Origin: Microcaldota archaeon
Lineage (GTDB): Archaea > Micrarchaeota > Micrarchaeia > Micrarchaeales > Micrarchaeaceae
Length of the DNA: 60,295 nucleotides
Assembly: GCA_021828155.1 (NCBI GenBank)
Contig: JAKAST010000002.1
Location: 1-60,295, forward strand
Direction of reading: 5' to 3'
Below, piece after piece: positions 26,310-34,155 of this stretch. The notes under the pieces are model-generated. The model was not told the DNA's origin. It saw only the letters and a list, made by a program, of their open reading frames with translations, and made no database searches. Both the position numbers and the translations under genes were made by a program. Every line of letters begins with the position of its first letter. The stretch's first letter is position 1.

Positions 26310-26960
26310 ATGTTCGACTTTCCAAAAAGGCGAAGACTTATGGCCATAACCACAATAATCTCAGACCTAGGCGGGGTGGTCATGACTAACGATGGAGTAA
26401 GGAACAACACCCGCATATTAGGATACTTCAGGGTGTCAAGCGAAGAGGCGAGCAAGGCGTGGGAGGTGCTCTGGCCAGGATACCGTACAGGCAAAATCAC
26501 TGAAGAACAGTTTTGGACAGAGTTCTTGAAGCTGACTGGGGCGAAGGAAGCAGACATAGAGCAGGCAAAGCAGATTTACAGGGAAAGCCCAATGCCCTCA
26601 AAGCCGATGCTCACAATACTCGAAAGGCTGAAGGGGCACTACAAACTTGCTGCTTTCACAGACGCCGGAAAGGAATGGCTTGCATTCGAAGTCGAGAAAT
26701 TCAGGCTTGATAGGTATTTTGAAGTTATAGTAAGCTCTTCCGATGCCGGATTTGCCAAGCCCGATCCGAGATTCTATTTTGTCCTGATGGAAAGGCTTGG
26801 GGTGGAGCCTGAAAACTGCCTTTTCATAGACGACAAGCCGGCCAACCTCGTGCCTGCCAGACAGCTTGGAATGTCGACTATACTGTTCAGAGGTGTTGCG
26901 GAGCTAGAGACGGAACTTGGCAGGCTAGGCATCAAATACAAGTCAAAGGATAAGTCTTAG
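26310..26960 (+). CDS. HAD-superfamily hydrolase
   Basis: 216 residues; a second ATG at 26340 would begin just before the domain. Motif I IISDLGGVVMT (nucleophile Asp; the usual second Asp is replaced by Gly, as in the DLGGV subgroup), motif II FTDAG (about residue 119), motif III Lys in AKPDPRFY (about 148), motif IV FIDDKPANL (about 172). A helical cap lies between motifs I and II. It probably removes phosphate from a small cytoplasmic metabolite; the DLGGV type also includes dehalogenase-like members. Substrate unknown. Confidence 0.9.
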   Translation: MFDFPKRRRLMAITTIISDLGGVVMTNDGVRNNTRILGYFRVSSEEASKAWEVLWPGYRTGKITEEQFWTEFLKLTGAKEADIEQAKQIYRESPMPSKPMLTILERLKGHYKLAAFTDAGKEWLAFEVEKFRLDRYFEVIVSSSDAGFAKPDPRFYFVLMERLGVEPENCLFIDDKPANLVPARQLGMSTILFRGVAELETELGRLGIKYKSKDKS

Positions 26961-27036
26961 GTGCTCAATAAGCTTGTACGCCATTTCTTGCTTCTATTCT
27001 TTTAGCCTTGCCAAATGATTATGACTTTGCCTTTGC

Positions 27037-28392
27037 TCACTCTGGTGCAGAGGTTTCTTGTCTCGACGGCCCGAAGTCTCTCACAATGCTGTGCCTGGGA
27101 ACGTTGAAGTGCTTGCGCCAATTCTTTAGTCTCCCAACCGGTGCGTTTCTTAAGATGTAATAAAGGGTGCCTATTGTGGCAATGCCGAAGAGCAGCTCGA
27201 GGCTCACTATGTCGAGATAAGAGACTATGAGCAGTATCCCAAATATCCCTGCAATTGATACTGCCGGTATATACCGCTTTTCGTGCTGCTGCTCCCTTTT
27301 GAGGCTGTAGTAGAAGTATACAGCAGAGACGTTTATTATGAAGTAGGCGCTGAGGATTGCCGCGTTGGATGAATCCACTATCGTTCCAAATGAGACGAGC
27401 AGCAGGAACGCTACCGAAAGTATCGCAGATATCGTTATAGCATTGACAGGGGTGGAAAACCTGTCTATATAAGATAGGAATCCTGGGAGCTCGCGATCTC
27501 TCCCCAATGCGAAGAATACCCTGGATGTGCCGAGCACGCCAGTAAGTATGACCCCAGCAGTGGCGGTTACGCCACCTATCGCGATTATAATCGCAAGTAT
27601 GCTGTCATGCATGCTTTTTATGGCAGTTGATAGAGGCGCGGACGAGTTGGCAAGCACCGAGTAGGGCACAAGGCCGACCGCCACAATAGCGACCGCTATG
27701 TATATTACCGTCGATATTATTATGGAGAGTATTATTGCCTTCGGTATGGTCCGTTCGGGATCCTTTACCTCGTCGCTAATCGTTGTGACTCTTGAAAACC
27801 CGGTGAAGGCGAAGAATATTATGGCGGCGCCGGCAATCGTCCCTGTCACGCCGTTCGGTGCAAAATTGGCTAGGTTTGAGGGATTGAAGCTGCTGAGTCC
27901 TGATACTATGAATATCAGGAGCACCACAATGTTTATCACTACGAAGGCTGATATCGTTTTGGCCGAGTTCTTTATTCCCAGAATGTTTATCACCGCGAAC
28001 GCTATTATTGCGGCGACTGCGAAGTAGACCGTGTTTATATGCGTGGCGAATAGTATGTTGACGTAGCCGCCCATGCTCAGGGAGACCGCGGCTATAGCAA
28101 TTATGTTGCCAAACGTCCATAGCCAGCCGCCTATGAAGCCCGCAAATGGCCTGAACGAATCTTTCGCGTATTCGTAAACTCCACCCTCCTTGGCGACGTG
28201 CCTGGCTATCTCGGCGAAGCTCAATCCTGTGAGCACGGCTATCAGCGCCGAGAGTATTATCGAGACTATTATGGACGGGCCTGCATGACCTATCGCTACC
28301 CCTATTATCACGAATATTCCGGCGCCTATTATCGCGCCCAGATTTATCATGAGCGCCTGCAGCAATGTCACAGACCTTGATAGCGTATTCAT
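27037..28392 (-). CDS. APC-family amino acid permease
   Basis: 451 residues with about 12 hydrophobic helices. LQALMINLGAIIGAGIFVIIG (helix 1 with the GAIIGAGIF substrate motif) and VYEYAKDSFRPFAGFIGGWL are diagnostic for amino acid/polyamine permeases. The cytoplasmic C-terminus is basic. It likely imports amino acids, which fits a host-dependent or scavenging lifestyle. It is transcribed divergently from trpD; GTTTTATACGT near 28470 on the minus strand can be its TATA box. Confidence 0.93.
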   Translation of the reverse strand: MNTLSRSVTLLQALMINLGAIIGAGIFVIIGVAIGHAGPSIIVSIILSALIAVLTGLSFAEIARHVAKEGGVYEYAKDSFRPFAGFIGGWLWTFGNIIAIAAVSLSMGGYVNILFATHINTVYFAVAAIIAFAVINILGIKNSAKTISAFVVINIVVLLIFIVSGLSSFNPSNLANFAPNGVTGTIAGAAIIFFAFTGFSRVTTISDEVKDPERTIPKAIILSIIISTVIYIAVAIVAVGLVPYSVLANSSAPLSTAIKSMHDSILAIIIAIGGVTATAGVILTGVLGTSRVFFALGRDRELPGFLSYIDRFSTPVNAITISAILSVAFLLLVSFGTIVDSSNAAILSAYFIINVSAVYFYYSLKREQQHEKRYIPAVSIAGIFGILLIVSYLDIVSLELLFGIATIGTLYYILRNAPVGRLKNWRKHFNVPRHSIVRDFGPSRQETSAPE

Positions 28393-28520
28393 TCAGCACA
28401 TCATTGTACGATTAAGCTTATTAGCATTGGCTATCCTGCACTAGGGACATAGGAAAGATGAGAAACGTATAAAACGTTGATAAAGTAACTAGATCAACAA
28501 GACCCGCATGGCAAAAGATT

Positions 28521-28541
28521 TATAAGGGCGAAGCCTTTATA
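28521..28541 (+). promoter_or_regulatory. palindromic TATA region of trpD
   Basis: TATAAGGGC-GAA-GCCTTTATA is an inverted repeat with one mismatch, and its right half is a TATA box 37 bases before the ATG at 28578. A repressor bound to the palindrome would cover the TATA box. Regulation is inference. Confidence 0.5.
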
Positions 28542-28577
28542 CCATTACTACATACTAGGTAAAAATACTTCTTGAAG

Positions 28578-29627
28578 ATGGTAATTTTGTATGACAACTT
28601 CACTAAATATTTAGAAAAGGTTACAGAGCGCAAAGACCTAACCTTTGATGAAGCCGTTGACTCTTTTGATTTAATTACTGCTGGTAATATCAATGATATT
28701 CGAATAGGGGCGTTCCTCAGCGCGCTCAAAACAAAAGGGGAGACCTCAACAGAGGTCGCTGCTTTTGTAACAGCTCTTAGGCGCAAGGCGAATAATATCA
28801 ATCCACATGTTAGAGGAAGACTTACAGACACTGCAGGTACGGGCCACGCCTTATTAAAAACAATTAATATATCAACCATAAGCGCTATTGTTGCGGCAGG
28901 ATCAGGTGTGCCTATAGTCAAACATGGAAACAGAGGAATAACTAGTGTCTGTGGAAGCGCAGATTTGATAGAAGCGCTAGGAGCAAATATTAGCCTAACT
29001 CCAGATCAAGTTAATCAAGTTATTGAAAAAATAGGGTTCGGATTCCTATTTGCTCCTATTTTCCATCCGGCATTTAAGTATGCACTTTTGCCAAGAAAGG
29101 AACTAAGAATAGCAACTGTTTTTAACATTTTAGGGCCTTTGACTAACCCTGCTGGAGCAAAGGCGCAGATAATTGGTGTTTATTCAGAAGATCTTGTTGG
29201 TTTGGTTGCTGATTCCCTTCGTAAACTGGGAACTGAGAAGGCACTTGTAGTATACGGAGAGGGCGGGCTTGATGAGCTGTCAACAATCGGCAAGACAACT
29301 GTTGCCGAAATAAATGGGGATAAAATCGAGAACTATCAGATTGAACCTAAAGATTTTGGTTTAGAAGTAGCTAGGCCAGAATCGATAGAGGGCAAAAACC
29401 CTGCAGAAAGCGCAGTAATAGCAAGAAATATTCTATCGGGCAAAGAGGGGCCAGAATTGGACGTAGTTCTACTAAATGCCGCCGGTGCCATATATGTGGC
29501 AGGAGCCTCTAGTTCAATAGCTGATGGAATAAAAATTGCATCTGAAAGTATTACAAGTGGGAAAGCTTTAGATAAACTAGAGAAATTCATAGAAATGACA
29601 AACGAATTCACCTACAAGAAGGATTAG
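28578..29627 (+). CDS. trpD: anthranilate phosphoribosyltransferase family protein (TrpD)
   Basis: 349 residues, normal TrpD length. Seen: ITAGNINDIRIGAFLSALKT (N-terminal helical domain), KHGNRGITSVCGSADLIEAL, FLFAPIFHPAFK and the long block VFNILGPLTNPAGAKAQI, all typical. The PRPP-binding GTGGD is GTGHA here, a noteworthy change. It joins anthranilate to PRPP in tryptophan synthesis, but no other trp gene is in the window. The gene is visibly AT-rich (many AAA, ATA, TTT codons) compared with the GC-rich genes to its left, which suggests transfer and marks the start of the accessory island. Confidence 0.9.
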   Translation: MVILYDNFTKYLEKVTERKDLTFDEAVDSFDLITAGNINDIRIGAFLSALKTKGETSTEVAAFVTALRRKANNINPHVRGRLTDTAGTGHALLKTINISTISAIVAAGSGVPIVKHGNRGITSVCGSADLIEALGANISLTPDQVNQVIEKIGFGFLFAPIFHPAFKYALLPRKELRIATVFNILGPLTNPAGAKAQIIGVYSEDLVGLVADSLRKLGTEKALVVYGEGGLDELSTIGKTTVAEINGDKIENYQIEPKDFGLEVARPESIEGKNPAESAVIARNILSGKEGPELDVVLLNAAGAIYVAGASSSIADGIKIASESITSGKALDKLEKFIEMTNEFTYKKD

Positions 29628-29738
29628 AAGTGACAGACTTAATAACCCAACAATATGTGGTAGGTTTGGGCAAGATTACATACTCTGGGAGAAGCGACTA
29701 AGGTAAGGTATGTGCTTATGTCTGCATCAACACAAATA

Positions 29739-29760
29739 TTTTTAGAATTTCCATGAAAGC
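29739..29760 (+). repeat. 28-bp island repeat, copy 1 (partial)
   Basis: TTTTTAGAATTTCCATGAAAGC matches the first two thirds of the island repeat. It lies before the promoter of the 362-residue gene. Confidence 0.5.
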
Positions 29761-29773
29761 CCCAAAGCGCAGC

Positions 29774-29784
29774 TATAAATATCT
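29774..29784 (+). promoter_or_regulatory. extended TATA box (TATAAATATCT)
   Basis: Recurring box, 41 bases before the ATG at 29826. Confidence 0.7.
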
Positions 29785-29825
29785 AAAACAGCAGAGCACA
29801 TCTTGCATAGGCAGAGTGATATTTA

Positions 29826-30914
29826 ATGTGGATTGGTGAAAATCCAGAAGACGTTGCGGCACTTTCAAAAGTTGTTCCTTTAGTGAGCGCCAATCTAGAT
29901 AGCTATGGCATAAATACAGATAACCTAAGGGTTATGGTATCCAACGTTTCTGTGGCTCCTCCTGACATAAAGGAATGGTTGTATAGGTTTTTTGAAATAG
30001 AAGGAGGGATAGCGGTAGATGTGGCAGCAATGCGAGAGAAGCTCATAAAGACAGGAAAAAATGATGTCGATGAGCGGAATCTGCTATACGCCATCGCAAA
30101 CGAAATCGCCGGAATTATGGCGTACAGATTGGCTGACGGTTATCGTGGCTTTTATTATGATGATGATTTTAAATACAGTGCAGCCGGATGGTTTCAGTAT
30201 ACACTTTTTCCAGAAATCGATGCTTCGAAGTGGGCGCGGCCAGACGAGAAAATTAAGAAATTGGAATCGGTTTCTGATAACTTGTATGACCAAATGCGTG
30301 ATGGCTTCGAGGCTTCTCTAAAAACCGCAGCTCTTAGAGCCTCTTTGCCATACGATGAGTTTATGCACGAGGTGGTAAGTACGGCTAGGCTCAAAGGCCA
30401 GACAAGCGCCCTCCGGTACACTTCCATGCTTGAGGAAGAGCTGCAGACTGAAGAACAGCGCAATCCAAACGGCACCGATTTCATTCTGGGCCCAAATGAC
30501 TTCATCGACCGAACAGCCATAAGGCTGCGAGAAGCGGATGAACGCATAACGGACGAATACCCATTACGCATGCGCAATGCGCTTGTAAATGCGCTCAAAA
30601 CTGCGGGTTCTGACCCTGTAGCGTTCTGGAGGGCTATGGCTGAGCAGGCAGCAAATAACATAAACGAAACTACGGAAGGATGTGCATATATTTCCAACGC
30701 GCTGATCGCAGTAGTGCTAGACTCGTACAATAACATTGGAGAAGGGCTGCACATGATGCTTAAAAACCCCAAACTGACCCAGCACAAAGCAGTCACTGCA
30801 CCAAAAGCCCTTGAGGCTATAAAAACGCTTGCACGCTCGTTGGAAACATTGCCGGTTACGTACCACGTAGATCTACCAATCTCCAAAGAGAAGACCAAGT
30901 CCACGCTGAAATAA
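29826..30914 (+). CDS. hypothetical protein, helical
   Basis: 362 residues, mostly helical and soluble. A segment LLYAIANEIAGIMAYRLADG followed by an aromatic stretch (GFYYDDDFKYSAAGWFQYTLF) loosely recalls the YELGR segment of the 773-residue protein at 41817, which may be a degenerate zincin; the similarity is weak. The second half has several Glu/Arg-rich helices (LREADERITDEYPLRMRNAL). No family is recognised. It uses the extended box. No ribosome site is obvious before the ATG. Confidence 0.7.
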   Translation: MWIGENPEDVAALSKVVPLVSANLDSYGINTDNLRVMVSNVSVAPPDIKEWLYRFFEIEGGIAVDVAAMREKLIKTGKNDVDERNLLYAIANEIAGIMAYRLADGYRGFYYDDDFKYSAAGWFQYTLFPEIDASKWARPDEKIKKLESVSDNLYDQMRDGFEASLKTAALRASLPYDEFMHEVVSTARLKGQTSALRYTSMLEEELQTEEQRNPNGTDFILGPNDFIDRTAIRLREADERITDEYPLRMRNALVNALKTAGSDPVAFWRAMAEQAANNINETTEGCAYISNALIAVVLDSYNNIGEGLHMMLKNPKLTQHKAVTAPKALEAIKTLARSLETLPVTYHVDLPISKEKTKSTLK

Positions 30915-30925
30915 AACTATGTACA

Positions 30926-30957
30926 ATTTCAGAATTTCTATTATAATCAGAATAGTG
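30926..30957 (+). repeat. 28-bp island repeat, copy 2
   Basis: CAGAATTTCTATTATAATCA then GAATAGTG: a diverged copy, just after the 362-residue gene and before the transposase remnant. Confidence 0.45.
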
Positions 30958-30981
30958 TTTGCAGTGCAGGTTTGAGATACT

Positions 30982-31104
30982 ATGACGGAAGCTGCATTTT
31001 CGAGGTTCAAGGGTATGTTCGGCGAATCCGTATTTTCAAAGAATCTAAGCATGATGAGAAAAGAGTTATTGACGAGAACACACATTTACAATCTGACTTT
31101 GTAG
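30982..31104 (+). pseudogene. C-terminal remnant of an IS5/IS4-type DDE transposase
   Basis: A 40-codon frame reads MTEAAFSRFKGMFGESVF, then SKNLSMMRKELLTRTHIYNL. The pattern (E)xxFSxFKRxFGExVxSK ... KELxxKxxIYN is typical of the end of IS5-like transposases, including the conserved Glu region and the C-terminal helix. The rest of the enzyme is gone and no terminal repeats are evident. It marks past insertion-sequence activity in the AT-rich island. Confidence 0.65.
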
Positions 31105-31183
31105 GATAAGTAACAGTCTGAAAAGACAGATGTTAGTCTGCCATTTTTCAATATTTATTGGACAGGGCAAAGCAAAACGAATG

Positions 31184-31194
31184 CATAAATATCT
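31184..31194 (+). promoter_or_regulatory. extended TATA box (CATAAATATCT)
   Basis: Recurring box, 33 bases before the TTG start at 31228. Confidence 0.65.
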
Positions 31195-31227
31195 AAACAA
31201 AAAAGGTTTTATGATACGGGTGATTGA

Positions 31228-31740
31228 TTGGCATCGCGTGAAATTGATAGACTTCCCAAAGGATTGAGCACCTTTAGAGAAAGAGAGATGCACTCAAGAT
31301 TATTGCGCCAAGCTATATCTGAAAAAAGCGTTCTTGATCTGATCGAGAATGACCCACAAGTGAAGTCAAAAGAACGGATAGTAAATAAGCTAACAACATT
31401 TGTAGAAAATATGTTTGCTGGGAAGGCTATAATAGACAAGGTATTGGCAGAAGGTAAGCCAATTAGTCTGCCCCCAAATTCTAGTGAGGCGCTGCGCGCA
31501 TGGGAAATTGCACACGATTACGTAATAGGAATTCCGCTAAAAGAAAGTCTGCTTCGCTCTGAGGAGCTACACGCTTCTCGCATAGGACGCTTTATCGAGA
31601 AAATGAGGGTAGAGGTTGAATATCTGAAGAACGTGGAACTTGGAAAAGTTGAGCCTGACAAGGTAAAGACAGTTAGGGCTTTCTATAAGGAAAGATTTGA
31701 GGTGGCTCGCCGCAGGCTTCCAGTGCCTAAGCTTGATTAA
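31228..31740 (+). CDS. hypothetical helical protein
   Basis: 170 residues, start TTG with GGGTGATTGA directly upstream. It is charged and helical throughout (TFREREMHSRLLRQAISEKS; IGRFIEKMRVEVEYLKNVEL), without membrane segments or catalytic motifs, and ends in a basic tail RRRLPVPKLD. It looks like a small scaffold or regulator; no family is recognised. It lies between the transposase remnant and the truncated phosphatase, in the AT-rich island. Confidence 0.65.
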   Translation: MASREIDRLPKGLSTFREREMHSRLLRQAISEKSVLDLIENDPQVKSKERIVNKLTTFVENMFAGKAIIDKVLAEGKPISLPPNSSEALRAWEIAHDYVIGIPLKESLLRSEELHASRIGRFIEKMRVEVEYLKNVELGKVEPDKVKTVRAFYKERFEVARRRLPVPKLD

Positions 31741-31843
31741 TTAAACATTAACCCGCATTTCCATCCAATAAACAGGCGTATAGCATAACTCAGGCACAAA
31801 TAAAGTAATGAAATACTTGAACGTTAATTTTGATTCAATTATT

Positions 31844-31869
31844 TTAGAATCTTTATTAGAGTATTAGTG
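31844..31869 (+). repeat. 28-bp island repeat, copy 3
   Basis: TTAGAATCTTTATTAGAGTA plus flank: a diverged copy, 9 bases before the truncated phosphatase gene. Confidence 0.5.
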
Positions 31870-31878
31870 AGTGGTTTG

Positions 31879-31932
31879 ATGAAAGTTCTTTTCATATGCA
31901 AAGCAAATGTCGGCAGGAGCCAGACGGCCTAA
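31879..31932 (+). pseudogene. truncated low-molecular-weight phosphatase gene (17 codons)
   Basis: MKVLFICKANVGRSQTA then TAA. It is almost identical to the start of the intact copies at 32670 and 34156 (the C-X5-R active-site loop, CKANVGR) but stops directly after it and runs into unrelated sequence. It is a broken copy, left by recombination or insertion of the following transglutaminase unit. A 17-residue peptide would have no enzyme activity. Confidence 0.8.
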
Positions 31933-31988
31933 GCTACATTATTATAAATGCATATTATAAAAAAGTATTGATGGGATAGAGTGGGCTT

Positions 31989-32582
31989 ATGTTAGATAAT
32001 TTGACATTCCTCGAAGAAGGAAGATTTACGCACATAAATAAAGCCATAAAGGAAAAGGCCCTTGAGCTTACATCTGGCAAAGGCGATCAAGAAAAGGTTT
32101 CCGCAATATCAAAGTTTCTCCTATCGAACTTAGAGGTAAGATCCTCTGATTTAAACATTTTCAGAAAGCGCACGGCCTCAAAAATTTTTGAGTCTGGATT
32201 TTCTACAGGTTGCTCTGACACTGCTCTTATTTTCATAGTTCTGAGCAGGGCTTCGGGCATACCAACAAAATATGTCGAAACATTGTTGGTAGATTGGCTC
32301 TCCGGTAAAATTCCGAAAATACCAGTAGAGGGGCACGTTTTTGTAGATGTAAAGCTCAGTGGCAGGCGGTTCGCATATGACCCGCTGCAAGGCTTTACGC
32401 AAAATAATCAATACATTCTTATGGGCAGGTCATACTCCGAAGTTGGCAAAGGGCTTGATTTTTCAGAGGTTTACCTTAAAACTGAAAGCGGCTATAGTAG
32501 TGAACCTATTAGTTTGCAGAGCATAGAACCCTTAAAGGAGTTAAGGAAGAATAAATCGGTGCTGTCTGGAAGCGTACCTTAA
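31989..32582 (+). CDS. transglutaminase-like (papain-fold) protein
   Basis: 197 residues. STGCSDTALIFIVLSRASGI has the catalytic Cys at the head of the core helix, VEGHVFVDVKLSGRRFAYDP supplies the His (GHVFV) and Asp (YDP) of the transglutaminase triad, in the correct order and spacing. A helical N-terminal 60 residues precede the core. No signal peptide is visible, so it is probably cytoplasmic. Such domains act as peptidases, amidases or crosslinkers. It follows the truncated phosphatase and shares the AT-rich composition of the island. Confidence 0.85.
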   Translation: MLDNLTFLEEGRFTHINKAIKEKALELTSGKGDQEKVSAISKFLLSNLEVRSSDLNIFRKRTASKIFESGFSTGCSDTALIFIVLSRASGIPTKYVETLLVDWLSGKIPKIPVEGHVFVDVKLSGRRFAYDPLQGFTQNNQYILMGRSYSEVGKGLDFSEVYLKTESGYSSEPISLQSIEPLKELRKNKSVLSGSVP

Positions 32583-32623
32583 CGCAGATCTATTTAAAGA
32601 ATTCGAGCTATCGTAAAATATGC

Positions 32624-32650
32624 AAATTTTCTATTAAAGTATTGGAATAA
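32624..32650 (+). repeat. 28-bp island repeat, copy 4
   Basis: AAATTTTCTATTAAAGTATT then GGAATAA, 20 bases before the ATG of the second phosphatase copy. Confidence 0.6.
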
Positions 32651-32669
32651 CTTTTAACATGTCGATTTC

Positions 32670-33098
32670 ATGAAAGTGCTTTTTGTATGCAAAGCGAATG
32701 TTGGCAGGAGCCAGATGGCCGAGGCCATATTTAACAGCTTGGCAGGAGGAAAGGCTACAGCCAACAGCGCAGGAGTCTATCCAGGCAGTTATGAGGGGAA
32801 AAGGATAAGCGAAACAGGCCCTAATGTAACTGCGTGCATGAAAGACATGGGATTGGACGTATCCGATAAACTGTCGAAGAAACTTACAGAAGGCATGGCC
32901 AGTAACGCCGACATAGTGGTATCTATGGTAAGCAAAGACACGCTGCCTTCTTATCTGCAAAGCTCAGCTAAACTTATACTATGGGGCATAAAAGACCCTA
33001 GACTTATGGATTACGCAGGGCATGTTGAAATAAGGAACCAGATATACAAGAAGGTCAAAGAACTTGTGAAAGAGCTGAATTTGAATCAACGCAAATAG
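32670..33098 (+). CDS. low-molecular-weight protein tyrosine phosphatase / ArsC-like
   Basis: 142 residues. MKVLFVCKANVGRSQMAEA carries the C-X5-R(S) phosphate loop (Cys7, Arg13) typical of low-molecular-weight phosphatases and thioredoxin-type arsenate reductases; ADIVVSMVSKDTLP and ILWGIKDP (with the Asp of the DP motif) complete the fold. It probably removes phosphate from tyrosine in proteins, or reduces arsenate; no ars genes are adjacent, favouring a phosphatase. One of three copies in 2.7 kb, and flanked by copies of the island repeat on both sides. Confidence 0.9.
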   Translation: MKVLFVCKANVGRSQMAEAIFNSLAGGKATANSAGVYPGSYEGKRISETGPNVTACMKDMGLDVSDKLSKKLTEGMASNADIVVSMVSKDTLPSYLQSSAKLILWGIKDPRLMDYAGHVEIRNQIYKKVKELVKELNLNQRK

Positions 33099-33129
33099 TT
33101 TTAGAATTTCTATGAAAGTGTTGGAATAC
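33099..33129 (+). repeat. 28-bp island repeat, copy 5
   Basis: TTTTAGAATTTCTATGAAAG then TGTTGGAATAC, starting right after the stop codon of the phosphatase. It has no phosphatase gene downstream; a 36-codon ORF starts at its internal ATG (33112-33222) and looks noncoding. Confidence 0.65.
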
Positions 33130-33293
33130 CTCTGCAGAATCAAGTTTGTGATAGACAAGAGTGCGGACAAAGGGGCAAGCAAGCGGCTCGTCAACGGATC
33201 TATAATATCCGTCGCCGATTGAGTAATGTATAGCTAACTGTATACAAACGTAATACTTATAAATCTTAATGCCCATAATACTGTTGCGATTAT

Positions 33294-33518
33294 ATGACTG
33301 AAAGCGAGGTAATCACCATAAGGGCCCCTAAGGGAACAAAAGCGACGATGCGCAGGATACACATTAACTGGAGTAAGGATCTTAGAGAGCATATAGAGGA
33401 CAGGGTGCGCGCCTCTAGGCTGCTTGACCTGCTGAAAGACCTTCAAAAGCGTTCAAAGAGGATACAGGTGACCGGAGATAGCACAGAGATAATCAGACGC
33501 TATAGGGACATAAGGTAA
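33294..33518 (+). CDS. vapB: VapB-type antitoxin
   Basis: 74 residues, basic. The N-terminal EVITIRAPKGTKATMRRIHI is a beta-strand with DNA-binding character; the rest is a helical tail that would wrap the toxin. It lies 4 bases before the PIN toxin, the usual antitoxin-first order. A TATA box (CTTATAAAT near 33257) is about 37 bases upstream. It neutralises the toxin and probably represses the operon. Assignment rests on size, charge and the linked toxin. Confidence 0.8.
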   Translation: MTESEVITIRAPKGTKATMRRIHINWSKDLREHIEDRVRASRLLDLLKDLQKRSKRIQVTGDSTEIIRRYRDIR

Positions 33519-33522
33519 TTCA

Positions 33523-33942
33523 ATGATGACGTTGGATGCCAGTGCGCTGGTGAAGCTGGTCATAGATGAAGACCGCTCAGACGAGGTAATACAGGTCGTG
33601 TATAAGGCGCTGTCTAAAAACGAGCCGATAATCGCGCCCAGCATTGCGTTGCATGAATCGATGAACGTATTATGGGTCTATTCAGTAGGCAGGCGGAAAC
33701 TGAGCAAAGATAAGACGCTGACAGCTTTTGATAGGCTATTGCAGATATGGTCGCTGATGAAACATGTCGATTCGGAAGACCTAAACAGGATGGCAATGGC
33801 GATAGCACTCGACAGCAAGCTTACCGTTTATGACTCCCTTTACGTAGCAACCAGCGTGCTATACAAAAGTCCGCTTTTGACGTTTGATGAAGACATGCAC
33901 TCGAAGGCTGATCAAATGGGCGTTGCCATGGTTAAGGTTTAA
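33523..33942 (+). CDS. vapC: VapC-type PIN-domain ribonuclease toxin
   Basis: 139 residues, normal PIN length. Acidic residues of the metal site are visible: TLDASALVKL (Asp5), IALHESMNVL (Glu), TVYDSLYVATS (Asp) and LLTFDEDMHSKA (Asp). VapC enzymes cut tRNA or rRNA when the antitoxin is degraded. A second ATG follows directly at 33526. Together with vapB this is a complete type II toxin-antitoxin module in the AT-rich island, a frequent passenger of mobile DNA. Confidence 0.9.
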   Translation: MMTLDASALVKLVIDEDRSDEVIQVVYKALSKNEPIIAPSIALHESMNVLWVYSVGRRKLSKDKTLTAFDRLLQIWSLMKHVDSEDLNRMAMAIALDSKLTVYDSLYVATSVLYKSPLLTFDEDMHSKADQMGVAMVKV

Positions 33943-33993
33943 CTTCCTGCCCGGGAAGTTAATAACTAGTTAAAATTCTTATGGAGTGCTTAT

Positions 33994-34110
33994 ATGGCGA
34001 ATAAAAACTTCATGCGGCTTGCAATCGATAAAGCTAGAGAGAACAAAACGCCTTTCGCTTCTTGTATTGCCGGTGATGGTAAGGCAATATTTAAAATAAT
34101 AACAAGTTAG
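33994..34110 (+). pseudogene. N-terminal fragment of a nucleoside/guanine deaminase-like gene
   Basis: 38 codons: MANKNFMRLAIDKARENK, then PFASCIAGDGKAIFK, close to the opening of the cytidine/guanine deaminase family (FMxxAIxxARxxxxPFGAxIVxDGKII). The frame leaves the family after GKAIFK, and the zinc-binding HAE and PCxxC motifs are missing. Its TAG is formed by the first bases of island repeat copy 6, so the gene was cut exactly where the repeat-phosphatase unit begins. Confidence 0.65.
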
Positions 34111-34134
34111 AATTTCTATTAAAGTGTTGGAATA
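34107..34134 (+). repeat. 28-bp island repeat, copy 6
   Basis: TTAGAATTTCTATTAAAGTG then TTGGAATA, 21 bases before the ATG of the third phosphatase copy; CTATTAAAG within it could serve as TATA box. Confidence 0.65.
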
Positions 34135-34155
34135 GTATTTTGGCGTATTGGTTTG

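Noticed and set aside
33112-33222. 36-codon ORF starting inside repeat copy 5 with MKVLEYL, reminiscent of the phosphatase start MKVLFV
   Set aside because: Similarity is limited to a few codons and the rest has no phosphatase features; it is treated as part of the repeat region.
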